A program made the position numbers and the translations under genes. A stretch of 64,000 bases of DNA from Adineta steineri (Eukaryota; Rotifera; Eurotatoria; Adinetida; Adinetidae): contig CAJNOI010000009.1 in assembly GCA_905250115.1 (NCBI GenBank), positions 933,125-997,124 on the forward strand, given 5' to 3'. Positions within the stretch are counted from its first letter, which is position 1, and each line of letters opens with the position of its first letter. Of this stretch, positions 48,790-60,997 are shown one piece after another. Under the pieces are notes generated by a model that did no database searches, was not told the DNA's origin, and saw only the letters and a list, made by a program, of their open reading frames with translations.

Positions 48790-51288
48790 ATGAAGTATCT
48801 TCTATTCATCTTATGTTTTTATAATATTCAATGTGATATTACTTATATTGAAGTAAAATATCCATTAGCGGTAAGTTTATTCATTGAAATAAAAATAATA
48901 ATATAAATAAATTTCAAGGGAAAACGATCACCACCAAATGCAATTTGGCCACATCCACAAAAAATTGATATATCCAATGATTTACTATACATTCATCCGA
49001 ATGATCTTAAAGTTTATTCTAATATTGAAAATTGTGATATTATTACAAAAGCAATTGAACGATACAAACCTATTTTCTTTCCACCAACACTTGACATGCA
49101 TCATCCACCATCGGATACCGATAATATTTTACAAAATTTAACATTAAATATAAAAGGCAATAGTCAATGTGAGAAATATATTGAACTTAATTCAAATGAA
49201 GCTTGTAAGCGAAAGAATTATCATCTAACAAAATATCGTAGTTTTTTATCTTCATAGATAATTTAACTATTAGTCAAAAGATTGCATTAGTTGAAGCAAA
49301 TAGTGTTTGGGGTTTATTACGTGGCTTAGAAACAGTCTCACAATTAGTTTATATCAATGAACAAAACTATGTATAGTTTAATAATCATTAAAAAAGTTCA
49401 TCTGAATTTTGTTTTTGTATTTATTCAGGTTGTAATCAACAGTTCTGTACATATTATTGATAGTCCACGATTTCGTCATCGTGGTGTTATGCTTGATTCA
49501 GCACGACATTTTTTACCAGTATCAATTATTAAAAAGAATCTTGTAAATTTTCTTAAAAACTAATTATTATTTGTAATTATATTCAATATTAAATTTAGGA
49601 TGTAATGTCATATAATAAATTCAATGTATTTCATTGGCATTTAGTCGATGATCAATCATTTCCATTTGAAAGCAAAACTTTTCCAAATCTTTCACGAGCG
49701 GTATTAACAAAAATACTTGTTTTCTTCTATTTAAAATATATATCTATAGGGCGCTTTTTCTCGTGATCATGTTTATACACCAGCGGATGTTGCGGATATA
49801 ATTGAACATGCTCGATTACTTGGTATTCGTGTTATACCAGAGGTTTGCCTATTGTATATCCTATGATTAAATATGTTTTTATCGAAATAATAGATTGATA
49901 CACCTGGTCACACACATTCATGGAGTAAATCTATGCCTGAATTAATAACTGTTTGTTGGTCACATGGAAAACCTTATCAAGCTATTTATTCAGTTCAAGG
50001 TGAAATGGAAATATTTAACCCAAGTGAACCACGAGTTTATTCAACAATGGATGCTCTTCTTCGAGAAATGAAAGAACGATTTCCTTCGAATTATATTCAT
50101 CTTGGTATGTAGAAAAGGAATTTATTTTGTTGTATTAACCGAAAAGAATTTCTTTTAGGTATGGATGAAGTTTATGATAAATGTTGGTATGTAATATTGA
50201 TATTAAACAAAAAAAGAAAGGTTTTGATTGATTGAATATATCTTTTTCTAGGCTTTCGAATCCAAGTATTCGTCAATGGATGGTTGATAATAATATTTTA
50301 AGTACAAAAAGTCTTCATAAATATTATGCGGATAGAATTTTAGACATAACACGAAATCTTAGTGTTACACCTATTGTTTGGCAAGATGTTTGGGATGAAA
50401 AAGTTGAAGTATTTATTTTTTTAAATCTATCTTTGATTTCTGTTTACTGTTATGTTTAGTTACCGCCAGGTACTATTATTCAAGTATGGAAAGATTCAAG
50501 TGATAATATTGAATTTGCATCATGGGCTTCTTATTTAAATCGAGCAGCTAATGAAGGTTATAATGTAATACTTTCAAGTCCTTGGTATCTCAATTATATT
50601 AATTATGGAAAATATAATACAGATGCATCTGTTATGAATTTGGAATTTTTTAAATATTATGAAGTTGAACCATTGAGACAATTTTCAGGTGAGACTGTTT
50701 TGTTATTGAATAGATAATGAATGACATTTTGTTCTTCATAGGATCAAATGAAGCAAAACAACGAATTCTTGGTGGAGAAGCTTGTCTTTGGGGAGAATTT
50801 GTAGATGGAACAAATTTATTATCACGTTTTTGGCCTAAAGCAGCTGCAGTTGCAGAACGATTATGGAGTCCAGCTCATATTAATAATTCTGAAGATGCAC
50901 AATTTCGATTAGTAAATTTAACAAAAAAAAATTCTTATGTTTTACTTCGCGTTTTTATTTTAGGATGTTCATCGATGCCGTTTGTTAAGGTTTGAATAAT
51001 ACTTTCCTAATTGATTCCATTGATTTTTTTTGTTTATTTAGACGAGGAATACCTGCTCAACCTATTCTAAATGGTTATTGTGGTAATTATGAATTAGGTA
51101 TGGCAAAATCAATGATCAATCATCCAGCATTTAATTATGATAATGCCGTATGGAATGATAAAACGGTACAATCATCATCACAATCAGGAAAAGTTCTTGC
51201 TAGTCTATCATCATCATCATCGAGAATGTTTAGTTATAATGTTTATTCGATATTACTATTATTTATCGGATATTTTTATTATAAATAA
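48790..51288 (+). CDS. Beta-N-acetylhexosaminidase (GH20) with hydrophobic C-terminal tail
   Basis: It removes terminal beta-GlcNAc/GalNAc from glycans or chito-oligomers. About twelve exons join in frame from ATG 48790 to TAA 51286-51288. The start [15 protein letters not shown] is a signal peptide. Family blocks in order are [63 protein letters not shown], the catalytic segment [40 protein letters not shown], and [14 protein letters not shown]. In the HxGGDE motif the second Gly is Met, while the catalytic Asp-Glu pair is kept. After the enzyme domain, a Ser-rich stretch and [19 protein letters not shown] form a hydrophobic tail not found in lysosomal HEXA/HEXB, which could be a membrane or GPI-anchor signal. 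A likely AATAAA is at 51334-51339. Confidence 0.92.
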
Positions 51289-51600
51289 TGAAAATTTGTT
51301 CATTTTTGATTGTATATGTTATTTCATTTGTTTAATAAAAAGAAAATTTATGATCTATTATTTATTCGAAAACGTAAATTGTTATAATCATGAAGGACGC
51401 AGATGTAATTCAATCTTTTCAATAAGAAATGTCTGGTAAAAGTACAACAAAAGAAGAAGAAGAGATAACATTTGAATAGTAGTATAATGAAGACAACCTT
51501 CAACATCATCTGTCTGAAAAAATAATCTTATATAAACAAGTAACAAACGAAAAACATTGTTTTCAATTAGTTTTGTTTCGTTTATAAATCTATAAAAAAA
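51289..51600. other. Short intergenic spacer
   Basis: The hexosaminidase 3' UTR with AATAAA at 51334-51339, then the upstream region of the next gene. Nothing further is seen. Confidence 0.5.
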
Positions 51601-53515
51601 ATGGAAAACGTAAGTTTAGCTAGTGAAGAATATCATAAGCAATCAAAAGTTAAACAATTATCCGATAATATTAGTCAAAAAACACTTTCGTCTACAATAC
51701 GTATTCCTCCTATGTCAGACTTAGCTTTAAAACGATGGTGTGATGCTCGTGATGCATATCTTGGTCAAGAACATCCATATGTACAACCAATTCAAAAAAA
51801 GATTAAGACAAAAAATAATGAAGAAACTATATCAGTTTTTACACTTGAACCGGATATTCAACATCTTTCACCTTCAAAGCAACAAACTCAAATTATACAT
51901 GATCATTTTGATGATAAATGTGTCGGAACAGAAATCAATAGTCCCACATTATTTAAAACCGATATTGAACAAATGGATCAAGGTATACAAGTAGATTTAC
52001 CACCTCCACAATTTGAATTACATCATGAATATGATACAAGTATGGTAGATGGTGAAAAGAAACAGGAAAATTTCTCATTGAAACAAAAACCTATTGAATA
52101 CAGTGACAAAGCCATTGAAACAGATCCAGTTTTGAATATCGAAAGTGTTAATAATCAAAGTCGATCATTTAATGATCTAATGATTGATAAAAAAGATGAT
52201 AATGATGATGATGATATGAAAACAATTCTTTCATCAACTGAATCAAATACATCGGTTTCTGAACAACTTCAAAGGTATTGTTCATTTCCTTTAATCTAAA
52301 TGAAATCGGTTTATTGTAGGTTAAAATTTCGTTTCAAACGATTATCGAAAGAACGTCGTTTATTAAGTTGTATTTTGATACTTTATATTATTATTATGTG
52401 TGCTTTACTAGTAGTTATATTTTATCTTCTATGGGCATTTCAAGGTAATACTGTTCACTGATTTGAGAGAAAAAAAATTGTTCATTCAATTAGGACGATC
52501 ATTGATTTTATATCGAGGCGTAATCAAAACTAATACTGCTATTATTAATGGAAGTAATGATGAATGTTTAGCATTTTTATTTGAAATGGCTATCTTCATA
52601 TTTATTTATAGTTACTCAATATGGTGAATCATGTAATGTTGATAATGATTGTAAACGACCATTTATATGCTATAAGAAAAGTTCTTCATCATCATCAGGT
52701 ACTTGCCGATGTCCATTAAAATATGATTTAGTTAATAATCAATGCAGTATGTTAATGAATATTTGATATTTTTAAAACACAAGATTTATTTTAGTTGGTG
52801 ATCTCAATGCATTATGTACGAAAGATACAGATTGTCAACGATATATGCTTTGTTCAGGTATGGAAGATAGAACACGACGTTGTCATTGTCAACCAATGTA
52901 TGATTATGATATTGAACGAAAACAATGTCGTGAGTAGATTATTACATCAACGATCATTATGATATTATATGTTCATATAGGTGGTGATTATGATGCTTCT
53001 TGTCAAAGTAATATTGATTGTCGAGCTAATTTAATATGTAATACAACACATTCACCATCAATATGTGTATGTCAATATCATTATCGATATTATCCATTCG
53101 AACATAAATGTCGTGGTGATCCAGGTGCGATTTGTGAGCAAACAACAGCTGAATGTATTGATAATGCTGAATGTCGTGATGGTGTATGTGAATGTGCATT
53201 TCAATTTATATCCGATAGAAATAAAATATGTGGTTAGTTAAAAAAACTTCTATATATATTTTTTCTTCAAATATTTTCTTGGTTAGTTTAGTTGATCCAT
53301 GTCCTAAAATAGCACCAAATCCAGTTCGAATTCGTTATCCAGGTAATTGTCGACGATTTATTGATTGTCAACAAAGGTAAATAAATAATATCGAAAAGAA
53401 CATAATATAGATTTTTCTATTTTATTCTAGATCGAAAAGTGAATGTCCTGAAATGACAATATTTAATTTTCGTACGCAACTTTGTGACTATCCCAAGAAT
53501 GTATTAGATTGTTAA
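51601..53515 (+). CDS. Type II membrane protein with EB-like Cys modules and a C-terminal chitin-binding domain
   Basis: About 540 residues in eight exons from ATG 51601 to TAA 53513-53515. The first ~226 residues are polar, without Cys-rich modules, and probably cytoplasmic. A basic stretch (FRFKRLSKERR) then precedes one transmembrane helix (CILILYIIIMCALLVVIFYL), giving a type II topology. The exoplasmic part has several EB-like modules of six to eight Cys with spacing C-x(5)-C-x(5)-C, for example ESCNVDNDCKRPFIC and ASCQSNIDCRANLIC. It ends with a peritrophin-A/CBM14 domain: DPCPKIAPNPVRIRYPGNC, RRFIDC, SECPEMTIFNF, LCDYPKNVLDC. CBM14 domains bind chitin. All splice junctions checked are in phase. 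It probably links a membrane or cuticle surface to chitin; no named orthologue is recognised. Confidence 0.83.
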
Positions 53516-53719
53516 TAGAATATTTCTTTATTAAATAGAATAAGTTTTATGAACTTCTAATGCGTTTTTTTAGTATGTGCATATTTTAACAGCTATTCGA
53601 AAGAAAATTCTAACGACATCTAGAGTAATCTTTTGATGTGTATATATACTGGTTACAATTATGATCAATGATGATTTTGATTCTTTCGAAAGTCAATTAA
53701 GTTTTTAATTTTGTATACG

Positions 53720-54463
53720 ATGTCTAAACGTCCTCATGATGATGATGACGATGATGAAGATGATTATATGTCTGATAAGATTTTAGCTGTTGCGGCTAAA
53801 GTAGCTGCTCCTCAATTTTTAAATCCTCGTCGTCGGGATTTACCACCACCACCTCCAACAGTTCCTACAGAGAAAGCTCGGAAAGTAATTGAAATTGAGC
53901 AACGTGAACAGGGTTTATCAACTGCTATAACAAGTGATAATAAAGGTTTTCAATTATTAAAAAAAATGGGCTATAAAGAAGGTTCAAAATTAGGTGCAAA
54001 TCAAAAGAATGGTTTAATTGAACCGATTTCTATTACAATTCATCCATCTCGATCTGGTCTTGGTGAACAAAGTGAAAGAAAAGAAAAAGTTCGTATAAAA
54101 GAAGAAACTAAAACAAAATATAATCAACAAATTCAATCAACATATCAAGATCATTTGAAAGAAAAATATTATTTGAAACGTCTTCGTATCGATATTGCTA
54201 AATGTCAATCAATATGTGAAAGACTTGATAAAGAAAAATTTAATTTAGAAGAAAATGCTTTATGGAAAAATCATGTACAAGATAAATTAGAAGATAATGA
54301 CGATGACGAAGAGATTGAAGATGATGATATGGAATCTCAATTAAAAACGTTAACGAATTATTTAAGAGAAAAACATCTATATTGTATTTGGTGTGGACAA
54401 ACATTTGAAACATTAGATGAATTAGAAAATACTTGTCCAGGAAATGAAAGAGATTTACACTAA
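53720..54463 (+). CDS. GPATCH11: G-patch domain-containing protein 11
   Basis: A single-exon protein of 247 residues. It has an acidic N-terminus (Asp run), a proline run, and then the G-patch (GFQLLKKMGYKEGSKLG, then NGLIEPI), the module by which such proteins activate DEAH-box helicases in RNA processing. The C-terminal Cys-containing DUF4187 region (LREKHLYCIWCGQTFETLDE, then CPGNERDLH) is diagnostic for GPATCH11. A second acidic run (EDNDDDEEIEDDDME) lies before it. The start is the ATG at 53720; the frame extends upstream only to a TTG at 53711. Vertebrate GPATCH11 is linked to spliceosomes and kinetochores. Confidence 0.92.
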   Translation: MSKRPHDDDDDDEDDYMSDKILAVAAKVAAPQFLNPRRRDLPPPPPTVPTEKARKVIEIEQREQGLSTAITSDNKGFQLLKKMGYKEGSKLGANQKNGLIEPISITIHPSRSGLGEQSERKEKVRIKEETKTKYNQQIQSTYQDHLKEKYYLKRLRIDIAKCQSICERLDKEKFNLEENALWKNHVQDKLEDNDDDEEIEDDDMESQLKTLTNYLREKHLYCIWCGQTFETLDELENTCPGNERDLH

Positions 54464-55313
54464 AACAAGTAAAAATTTTCTTATAATATTCGTATTTATC
54501 CTTCTTTTTTTTTTAGTTTGTTTGGAATTAAACCAACTTATAATATATATATGTACTAAATAGATCATTTCATTTCGATGTTGTTTATTATTTTTTTTAT
54601 TATTATTAAATATGTTGATATTTGGATCAATTATTGTTATATATTTTCTATTCATACGACATCTGTGAATGCTAATCAAAACTACTTTGGTTCGCTGAAA
54701 AAAACAAGAAATCATTAAATATATAAATATAGTAGCAGTCAACTTCCGGTAGAGCGTGTTTCTGTTCTTATATATTTACTCTAATTCTCATATGGGAATC
54801 GCTCATAATACATACTTAAGATATTTCACTATTTGCATTAGGCATGATATTAAAATTGATATTTTAGAATCTAGAATTACATTTCGTAGATTATTTACAA
54901 AAGTATAATAATAGAAAATAATCTGTTTGTTCTTTTCTGAATATAAGTACAGAATTTTCTCAGATTTCTCGTTATTTAATCAAGTCTTCGCTTTCCATCA
55001 TATATTTTCTCTTACTGATTATGTGTGACATCTAGATGATCTATAACATCATGTATAAATCACTGGACAGTTATTAGTCTTCCCATTCTTTTCTTTTGTC
55101 TTATGAAGGTTACAATGAATCACGAGTTGATCACGCCGTGAATGTGTTCATATATGAACAATATTATGTGTCATTAATATTTGTTTATCACTTAAAGAAC
55201 AAAAATAAAATATTTGTAAGATCTTATTCACATTTATTTTAATCAATAAAACTCATGACAAAACAAAATTTATTTTTTCTTGTTCGGTAACGTCCAGATT
55301 TTTTTGTTCAATA
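54464..55313. other. Intergenic between GPATCH11 and GPCPD1
   Basis: The GPATCH11 3' UTR followed by AT-rich spacer and the GPCPD1 upstream region. No exon or RNA gene recognised. Confidence 0.45.
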
Positions 55314-58152
55314 ATGATTCGTCGAGTTGTTTATGATGTCGAATTTGGTGTATTAGTTAAAGAAAAATTAAGTCCATGTGATAGTGTACTTGTTACCGGT
55401 TCATGTGAACAATTAGGCGAATGGTTACCTAATCGTTGTATACCCTTAAATCGTATTGATCGAACCGAAGATGGTGAAATGTGGTCAACCAATATTAAAA
55501 TTCATGGGAGAGATAAAGTTTTTTATCGATATGTTATTGCTCAAATTGTTCGAAGTGATGATGATATGAATTTAATTGTTAAAAAATGTAAGTTTATTAG
55601 AAACTATATTAAAATTAGCCTTTCTATTTGAATTATGTAGGGGAAACATTTAAAGAAGCCCGACAATTATCATTTAATCCAGTTGAAACAAATGATATTA
55701 CTGATAATGAAGAACCGAATGAATTTCCAGCTATATTTGGCTGTTATAAAGGTATACAACGAACTGATATTGGTTGGTTAACAGGTCAATCAGAAATTCA
55801 ATTACGTTTTCATTCCAATTCTCTTCATATTTGGTCAACAAAATTACGTGATAAAACATTATCATTAAAAGTTTCACCCATAGATTTAACATATCAATTA
55901 GAAAATGAAGAAATATTATCCGATGCATCAAATCAACAGTATACACCAACATCAAAAGTATTTATTCAATCAGCAATATTACGTTTATCAGGTTGTGAAA
56001 CAAATATTCAAAGTGATTATGGTGCAATTATCGAAAAAGATGATTATGTTATTGTTAAAATACAAACATTTGAACCGGAAAATGTTGCGTATCATATTGA
56101 TTTTTATCTTGTTGATGAATTAACATCATTAAGAAAACATATAGGTTTTGCTTATGTATTACCCATACATTCCAATCTTGAATTAACCGATAATAAACAT
56201 CTCAATCGAATAGTACCAATTATTGGATTAAAACATAATCCGTTCGTATTTTGAGATTTCTAAAATAAGTCCATAGTTTATGATTTAATTTTCTTAGAAT
56301 TGGACAAATTAAAATTGATGTCTTATTAATAACACCATTAGAAGGTATTACACAAAAGTTTTTAGTTACACAATCAAAATATTGGCGTGAAGGCCGAAGA
56401 CCAGTCAATGTCGGACATAGAGGTCTAGGTAGGAAAAATGAACAGGGTAATTAGATTTTTTGTTATTTTATTATTTATTTGAGATTATCTGTAATTGAGT
56501 TTTATTAATTTAAAGATATATTTCAGTTTTGATAGTAGAAATTTAATTACTGTACTTGAAGAAAAAGCGTGATGACTAAATTCGATCGATTAGAAGAATT
56601 TGATGAGGAATGTAGTAAATGAATTTCATGAATTGTATCTTTTATCATGATCAATCAAATTTAATCTTAGAAATTAATAAATAGAATGTATCGCATGTGA
56701 CTATCACACTGATTATCTTAGATAAGTATCATAGGGTTAACATTGATTCACTTCTAAAACTAGACGATATTTAATCTTTTACTTGTATTGTATAAAGGTA
56801 AAACAAATGCTGAACATAATTCGTCTAAACATCAATCAACTGATCCACTTCGTCATCGTGCAAGTGATCCATCAATAAATGTACCTAATAATTCATCTTC
56901 TGCTTCATCTATTCCATCAACAACACGACCTGTTCAAACAAAATTCGTTAGTGAAAATACTTTAGCATCATTTAAAGGTGCATTTCAACTTGGTTTTGAT
57001 TTTGTTGAATTTGATGTCCAATTATCGAAAGATAAAGTTCCTGTTGTTTATCATGATTTTCAAGTTGCTATAACACTTAAACGTAAAGTTCCACAAGCTG
57101 AATTATTTGTTGTACCAGTTAAAGATTTAACCTTACCACAATTACAATCATTAAAAATCCATCATGCTAGTGAAACGGATGTTAGTAAAGTTGAAGAAGA
57201 AGCTGATGAAGATGATCAAACAGGTCAAGAAAATTTTCGTTCATTATTTCCAACATTACAAGAATTATTTGAACAACTTGATCCACATCTTGGTTTTAAT
57301 GTTGAAATAAAATACGCAATGGAATATCGACAAGGTGGAAGTGAACAAAATTATTATTTTGAAAGAAATGAATATATTGATCATATTCTTCGTTGTCTTA
57401 TTACACATGGTAAACGAAATTTTTGTTTTTTTTCTTTAAATTTGATTTTTTTTGTTCTTATTTAATAGCGGGTAAACGCGTTATTGTTCTATCCACATTT
57501 GATCCTGATTGTGCATCAATACTTCGTCGTAAACAAACATTATTTCCTGTTTTGTTTTTAACACAAGGTGATAAAGGTGATTGGCCACAATTTTTAGATG
57601 TACGAACATGGTCAATTAATATTGGTTTATGTTTTATTGTCGCGGAACATTTATCAGGTTTAGCTGCGCCAGCATTAGATATTCTTGCAGATAAAGATTT
57701 TGTTAAACATGTAAAAGAAAATGGAAAATTATTATTTATTTGGGGTGATGAAGCGAGTAAGAAATTTTTTCAATAAAAAGAAAAATCATATTTTCAAATA
57801 TTCTCATTTTAGGTGATAAAGATGTATCAAAAAGTTTGATTGATTTAAAAGTTGATGGGTTAATTTTTGATCACGTAGCAGAATTTAAAGAAGAACATTC
57901 AACAACAGAAAATCTTTTTGTTGGTAAGATTTTTATCAATAAAATTTTTTCTGTAGTTGATTTTAATTTTTTTTTCTAGCTGAAGAACGTGAAGAAGTCG
58001 AAGTTTTGAATAATTTTCGTCAACGACAACTTGAATTAAAACATCGTCAATTATTACAAGAACTTGAAACATTAAAATCAGCACGTGAAACAAATAATTC
58101 ATCAAGTATTAGCCAAATATCAATTGACTCTAATTATAAACATCTTATGTAA
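55314..58152 (+). CDS. GPCPD1: Glycerophosphocholine phosphodiesterase (GDE5 type)
   Basis: It hydrolyses glycerophosphocholine to choline and glycerol-3-phosphate in the cytosol. Seven exons join in frame: 55314-55587, 55641-56241, 56298-56428, 56798-57409, 57469-57756, about 57814-57924, and about 57980-58152. The N-terminal CBM20 starch-binding domain shows VTGSCEQLGEWLP and the join to WETFKEA. The GDPD catalytic domain has VNVGHRGLG with the catalytic His, then SENTLASFKGAFQLG, DFVEFDVQLS (metal-binding Glu/Asp), VPVVYHDF, and FNVEIKYAM. A coiled, Gln/Glu-rich tail follows. CBM20 plus GDPD is the diagnostic order for GPCPD1. Exon 2 uses the donor GTTCGT. Exon 3 has two in-frame donors 18 nt apart. 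Confidence 0.92.
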
Positions 58153-58276
58153 TATTCGTTCTCTTAAAAATATAAATATTTGTCCTATTTTGTAAAAATA
58201 AGAGTAGGACGTAACTTAATGCGAGTTAATTAATACAAAAATTACGTTCTGATTATTTATTTTATAGATAATATCT

Positions 58277-58549
58277 ATGATAGTTCGTATAATTAATACT
58301 ATACTTGGATTTTTTACTCGACCCTATGCTTCTATACAAAAATACTCTATACAAACATTTCAATCATATCTACCAACACAATTCGATGAAAAAACATGGT
58401 ATATTCTATTTGGGTTTTTAACATGTTGTGTATTTGTTATTGCTTATGTATTAAGTCGATGTGTAACATTAAATGATGCAGATGATGATCCTGTTTATCA
58501 ACGAGCAAGATTATATTCAGCACAACGAAAATATAAAAAATTTGATTGA
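58277..58549 (+). CDS. Small single-pass membrane protein, 90 residues
   Basis: An intact 90-codon ORF, in the codon style of its neighbours, starting 125 bp after the GPCPD1 stop. Residues ~42-62 (WYILFGFLTCCVFVIAYVL) form one transmembrane helix. The C-terminus is charged and aromatic (DDDPVYQRARLYSAQRKYK). AATAAA at 58578-58583 lies 29 bp beyond the stop, supporting a real transcript. It could also be an extra 3' exon region of GPCPD1, but it has its own ATG. No family is recognised. Confidence 0.65.
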   Translation: MIVRIINTILGFFTRPYASIQKYSIQTFQSYLPTQFDEKTWYILFGFLTCCVFVIAYVLSRCVTLNDADDDPVYQRARLYSAQRKYKKFD

Positions 58550-59247
58550 AATATGTGTTTTTTGTTGACATCTTTTTAATAAACTAGTCAATTCTTTCTA
58601 TTATTGCACTGATATTCATGTTATGCAAGAACTGAATGTATTGACTTTAGTCGAAAATTTTCAATATGGTTTAAGATAACATGTTAGTAAAGTTGATGAT
58701 GAGAAAGTACTAGGAAGAAGATTGATATGATGTCTATTGAGCGAAAAATCATATCTGTGAACAGATTTTTCAGCAAAAAAAAATGCGCGAAAGTCACAAC
58801 TGCGAAACACCTTTCGACCTCACCCCCACTTTTCGTCTATACCCTCATCGAGAAAAATCATGTCGCTCAGTTGCCCCCATGCCAGATAAACTATTGTTTG
58901 CTTCTGACAACAGTAACACCGCTAAGATCTTATTCCTATCGTTTTTAAACTTTTCGATCAAACTCATACATACCGAAGAACTTACTGAACAAAGAAAATT
59001 CTCGTTAAAAATATGACATATGAAAGCAGCTTAAATGAATAAGAAGATTGATTGAATATTTCCGATTTAATCAATATCCTCTTCTCAATACGATTATAAT
59101 TTTTAATGGAAAATAATATGAGAAAAGATAATAACATCGGAAATGTATCTGTCACACTGTTTATTTATTTTTTTTAATAGAATAGTCGAAGAGATAAAAT
59201 ATGCGGAATGACCAAAAACACACAAACAACAAAAAAAAAGAAAGAGA
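58550..59247. other. Intergenic between small membrane protein gene and TMEM9
   Basis: It contains the 3' UTR with AATAAA at 58578-58583. A slightly G+C-richer block at about 58785-58900 (GCGCGAAAGTC, CCCCCATGCC) carries two overlapping spurious ORFs but no codon bias. No terminal repeats were found. Confidence 0.4.
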
Positions 59248-60041
59248 TTAATTAAGTAATTCATGTTTATTATAGACTGATTGTCTTTGTTGTTGAACCT
59301 AAAAATAAAATAAATTCATATATAATTCAAAATAAATTAATTCTATACATTTTTTCTCCATTTCGATTGTTCTTGTGTAACTAAATTTAGTACAGTTGAT
59401 GAACGTTGTCGATTATTTTGTAAACCACTAGCAACTGGTTCACTAAATACACATTCTTGTGTTGGATTATCTACATTAACTTCTTCATTGATTTGTCTTT
59501 CATAATGTCTTGCTTGTCGATTCACATTTGTTGTCGTTGCTGATGCTGTTGTTGTCGATTTCGTATTTTGATTCATAATGGGATCAAGACAGAGTAAAAA
59601 GGACATATATATAAATAATAATGATATAGCAACCATTATAATAATAACAACAACCTAAATAGAAAAAATAAACAACGAAGATATAAACATTTTGATTCTT
59701 ACTTTCATTGTTGTTGTATTTCGTACTTCATAATTACAAACGCATCTAAAATAATCAAAATTTTTTTTCAAAAATCAAGAAGTTTTTTTTTACCTTGGAC
59801 AAAATTTTTCTTGAAAATCGGGTGATGCTTGTATACTACGAAAGACAACTCGTTGACATGAACATTTATCTGGTGGAACAACATCAACATAAACACGACG
59901 ATTTGTTTCATTAACAGATGGATCTTGTAAAACACTGAATGATGGACAAACACATTTACAACGATAATCTTCAAATTCATCACCACAGAAAACGAATGAT
60001 GATGATGAAAATATCATCAATATTAAAGGAATAAATAACAT
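59248..60041 (-). CDS. TMEM9: TMEM9 family lysosomal/endosomal membrane protein
   Basis: A type I membrane protein of the TMEM9/TMEM9B family, linked in vertebrates to the v-ATPase and to CLC chloride/proton exchangers in endo-lysosomes. Four exons run from ATG 60041 to TAA 59248-59250. The N-terminal signal peptide is LFIPLILMIFSSSSFVFCG. The luminal Cys-rich part has FEDYRCKCVCPSF, PPDKCSCQRVV, and CPRCVCNYEVRNTTTMKV, matching the family spacing. One transmembrane helix (VVVIIIMVAISLLFIYMSFL) is followed by LCLDPI. The tail ends NLVTQEQSKWRKNVQQQR, then SVYNKHELLN, which parallels the VEGAQQRWKLQVQEQR tail of human TMEM9B. The last exon is too short to appear as an ORF by itself but is placed by this match. 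Confidence 0.9.
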
Positions 60042-60997
60042 GACTTGTTTTGCTGTAATATGATCTACAATAAAACAAATTATAGACTATCAAGCATTTG
60101 CTTGTTATTAATTATTTTTATTTATTGAAATAACTTTTAATTCTCCATAATCCTAATCAGACTAGAAATCTTATACGATGATTAATGAAATATAATAAGA
60201 CGTTTTAACCTTGCTTTCTTTCTATTCTGTTCTTGTTGGAACAATAAATGTCAACATCTGTTGTCCTGATTGGTGCCTAAAAAATAAAATGTATAATCTA
60301 GATGTCACTTCTCAAGCAAATAAAAAACAACTACTCCTATTTTTTTATAAAATTTTTCATCGTTTAATCTTAAAAAAAACTTTTGACAACGAATTTTACT
60401 CAATTGTTCAATACGATGTCATATATGTTTAATCATATTATATAACTCTACCTATAGATCATCATCATACTCGTTTTCTATTACTTAGGCGAGTTAAATG
60501 GAAATGAAAAATTGTTTTTCTATTCTTCAAATAGTCATGCATTAAATTCGTACGAAAGAACTGGAAAAGGATGAAAGTCAAAAAGTTGATATGTATATAA
60601 CACGCACCAACAATAAGATTATTCCTAGTAACAGATGATACTCATCACTTATCATAATATTTGTAATATATGATATATGTTTACGAAATAAAAAAAGACA
60701 AGGTTAAATACTGATAACAGAGGAATAACAGCAGGAATGATAATAAAAGAACAATTTTGAAAGAAAATTGTTATGTTGTAGTAGTACAACCAGTACAATC
60801 TTGTATGATTAGATTCATCTTTCATGTGCATTCAAATCTTGGGAAAGATCTAATTGATTGTTTACTGTCGTGATAGATTTTCTGAAGATAACAAGAAATT
60901 AAGAAAAAAATATCATCATTAAATATCAGTATCGGTAATTTTCTGAACCTTATAGTTTTTTCAAAACTAATGTGAATGTTGAACACGGAAGTTTATT
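60042..60997. other. Intergenic between TMEM9 and P450 genes
   Basis: The TMEM9 upstream region and the P450 3' flank, AT-rich with only a short spurious ORF. No supported feature. Confidence 0.45.

Noticed and set aside
53711-53719. Start of GPATCH11 three codons upstream
   Set aside because: The codon is TTG, not ATG; ATG 53720 fits the family start.
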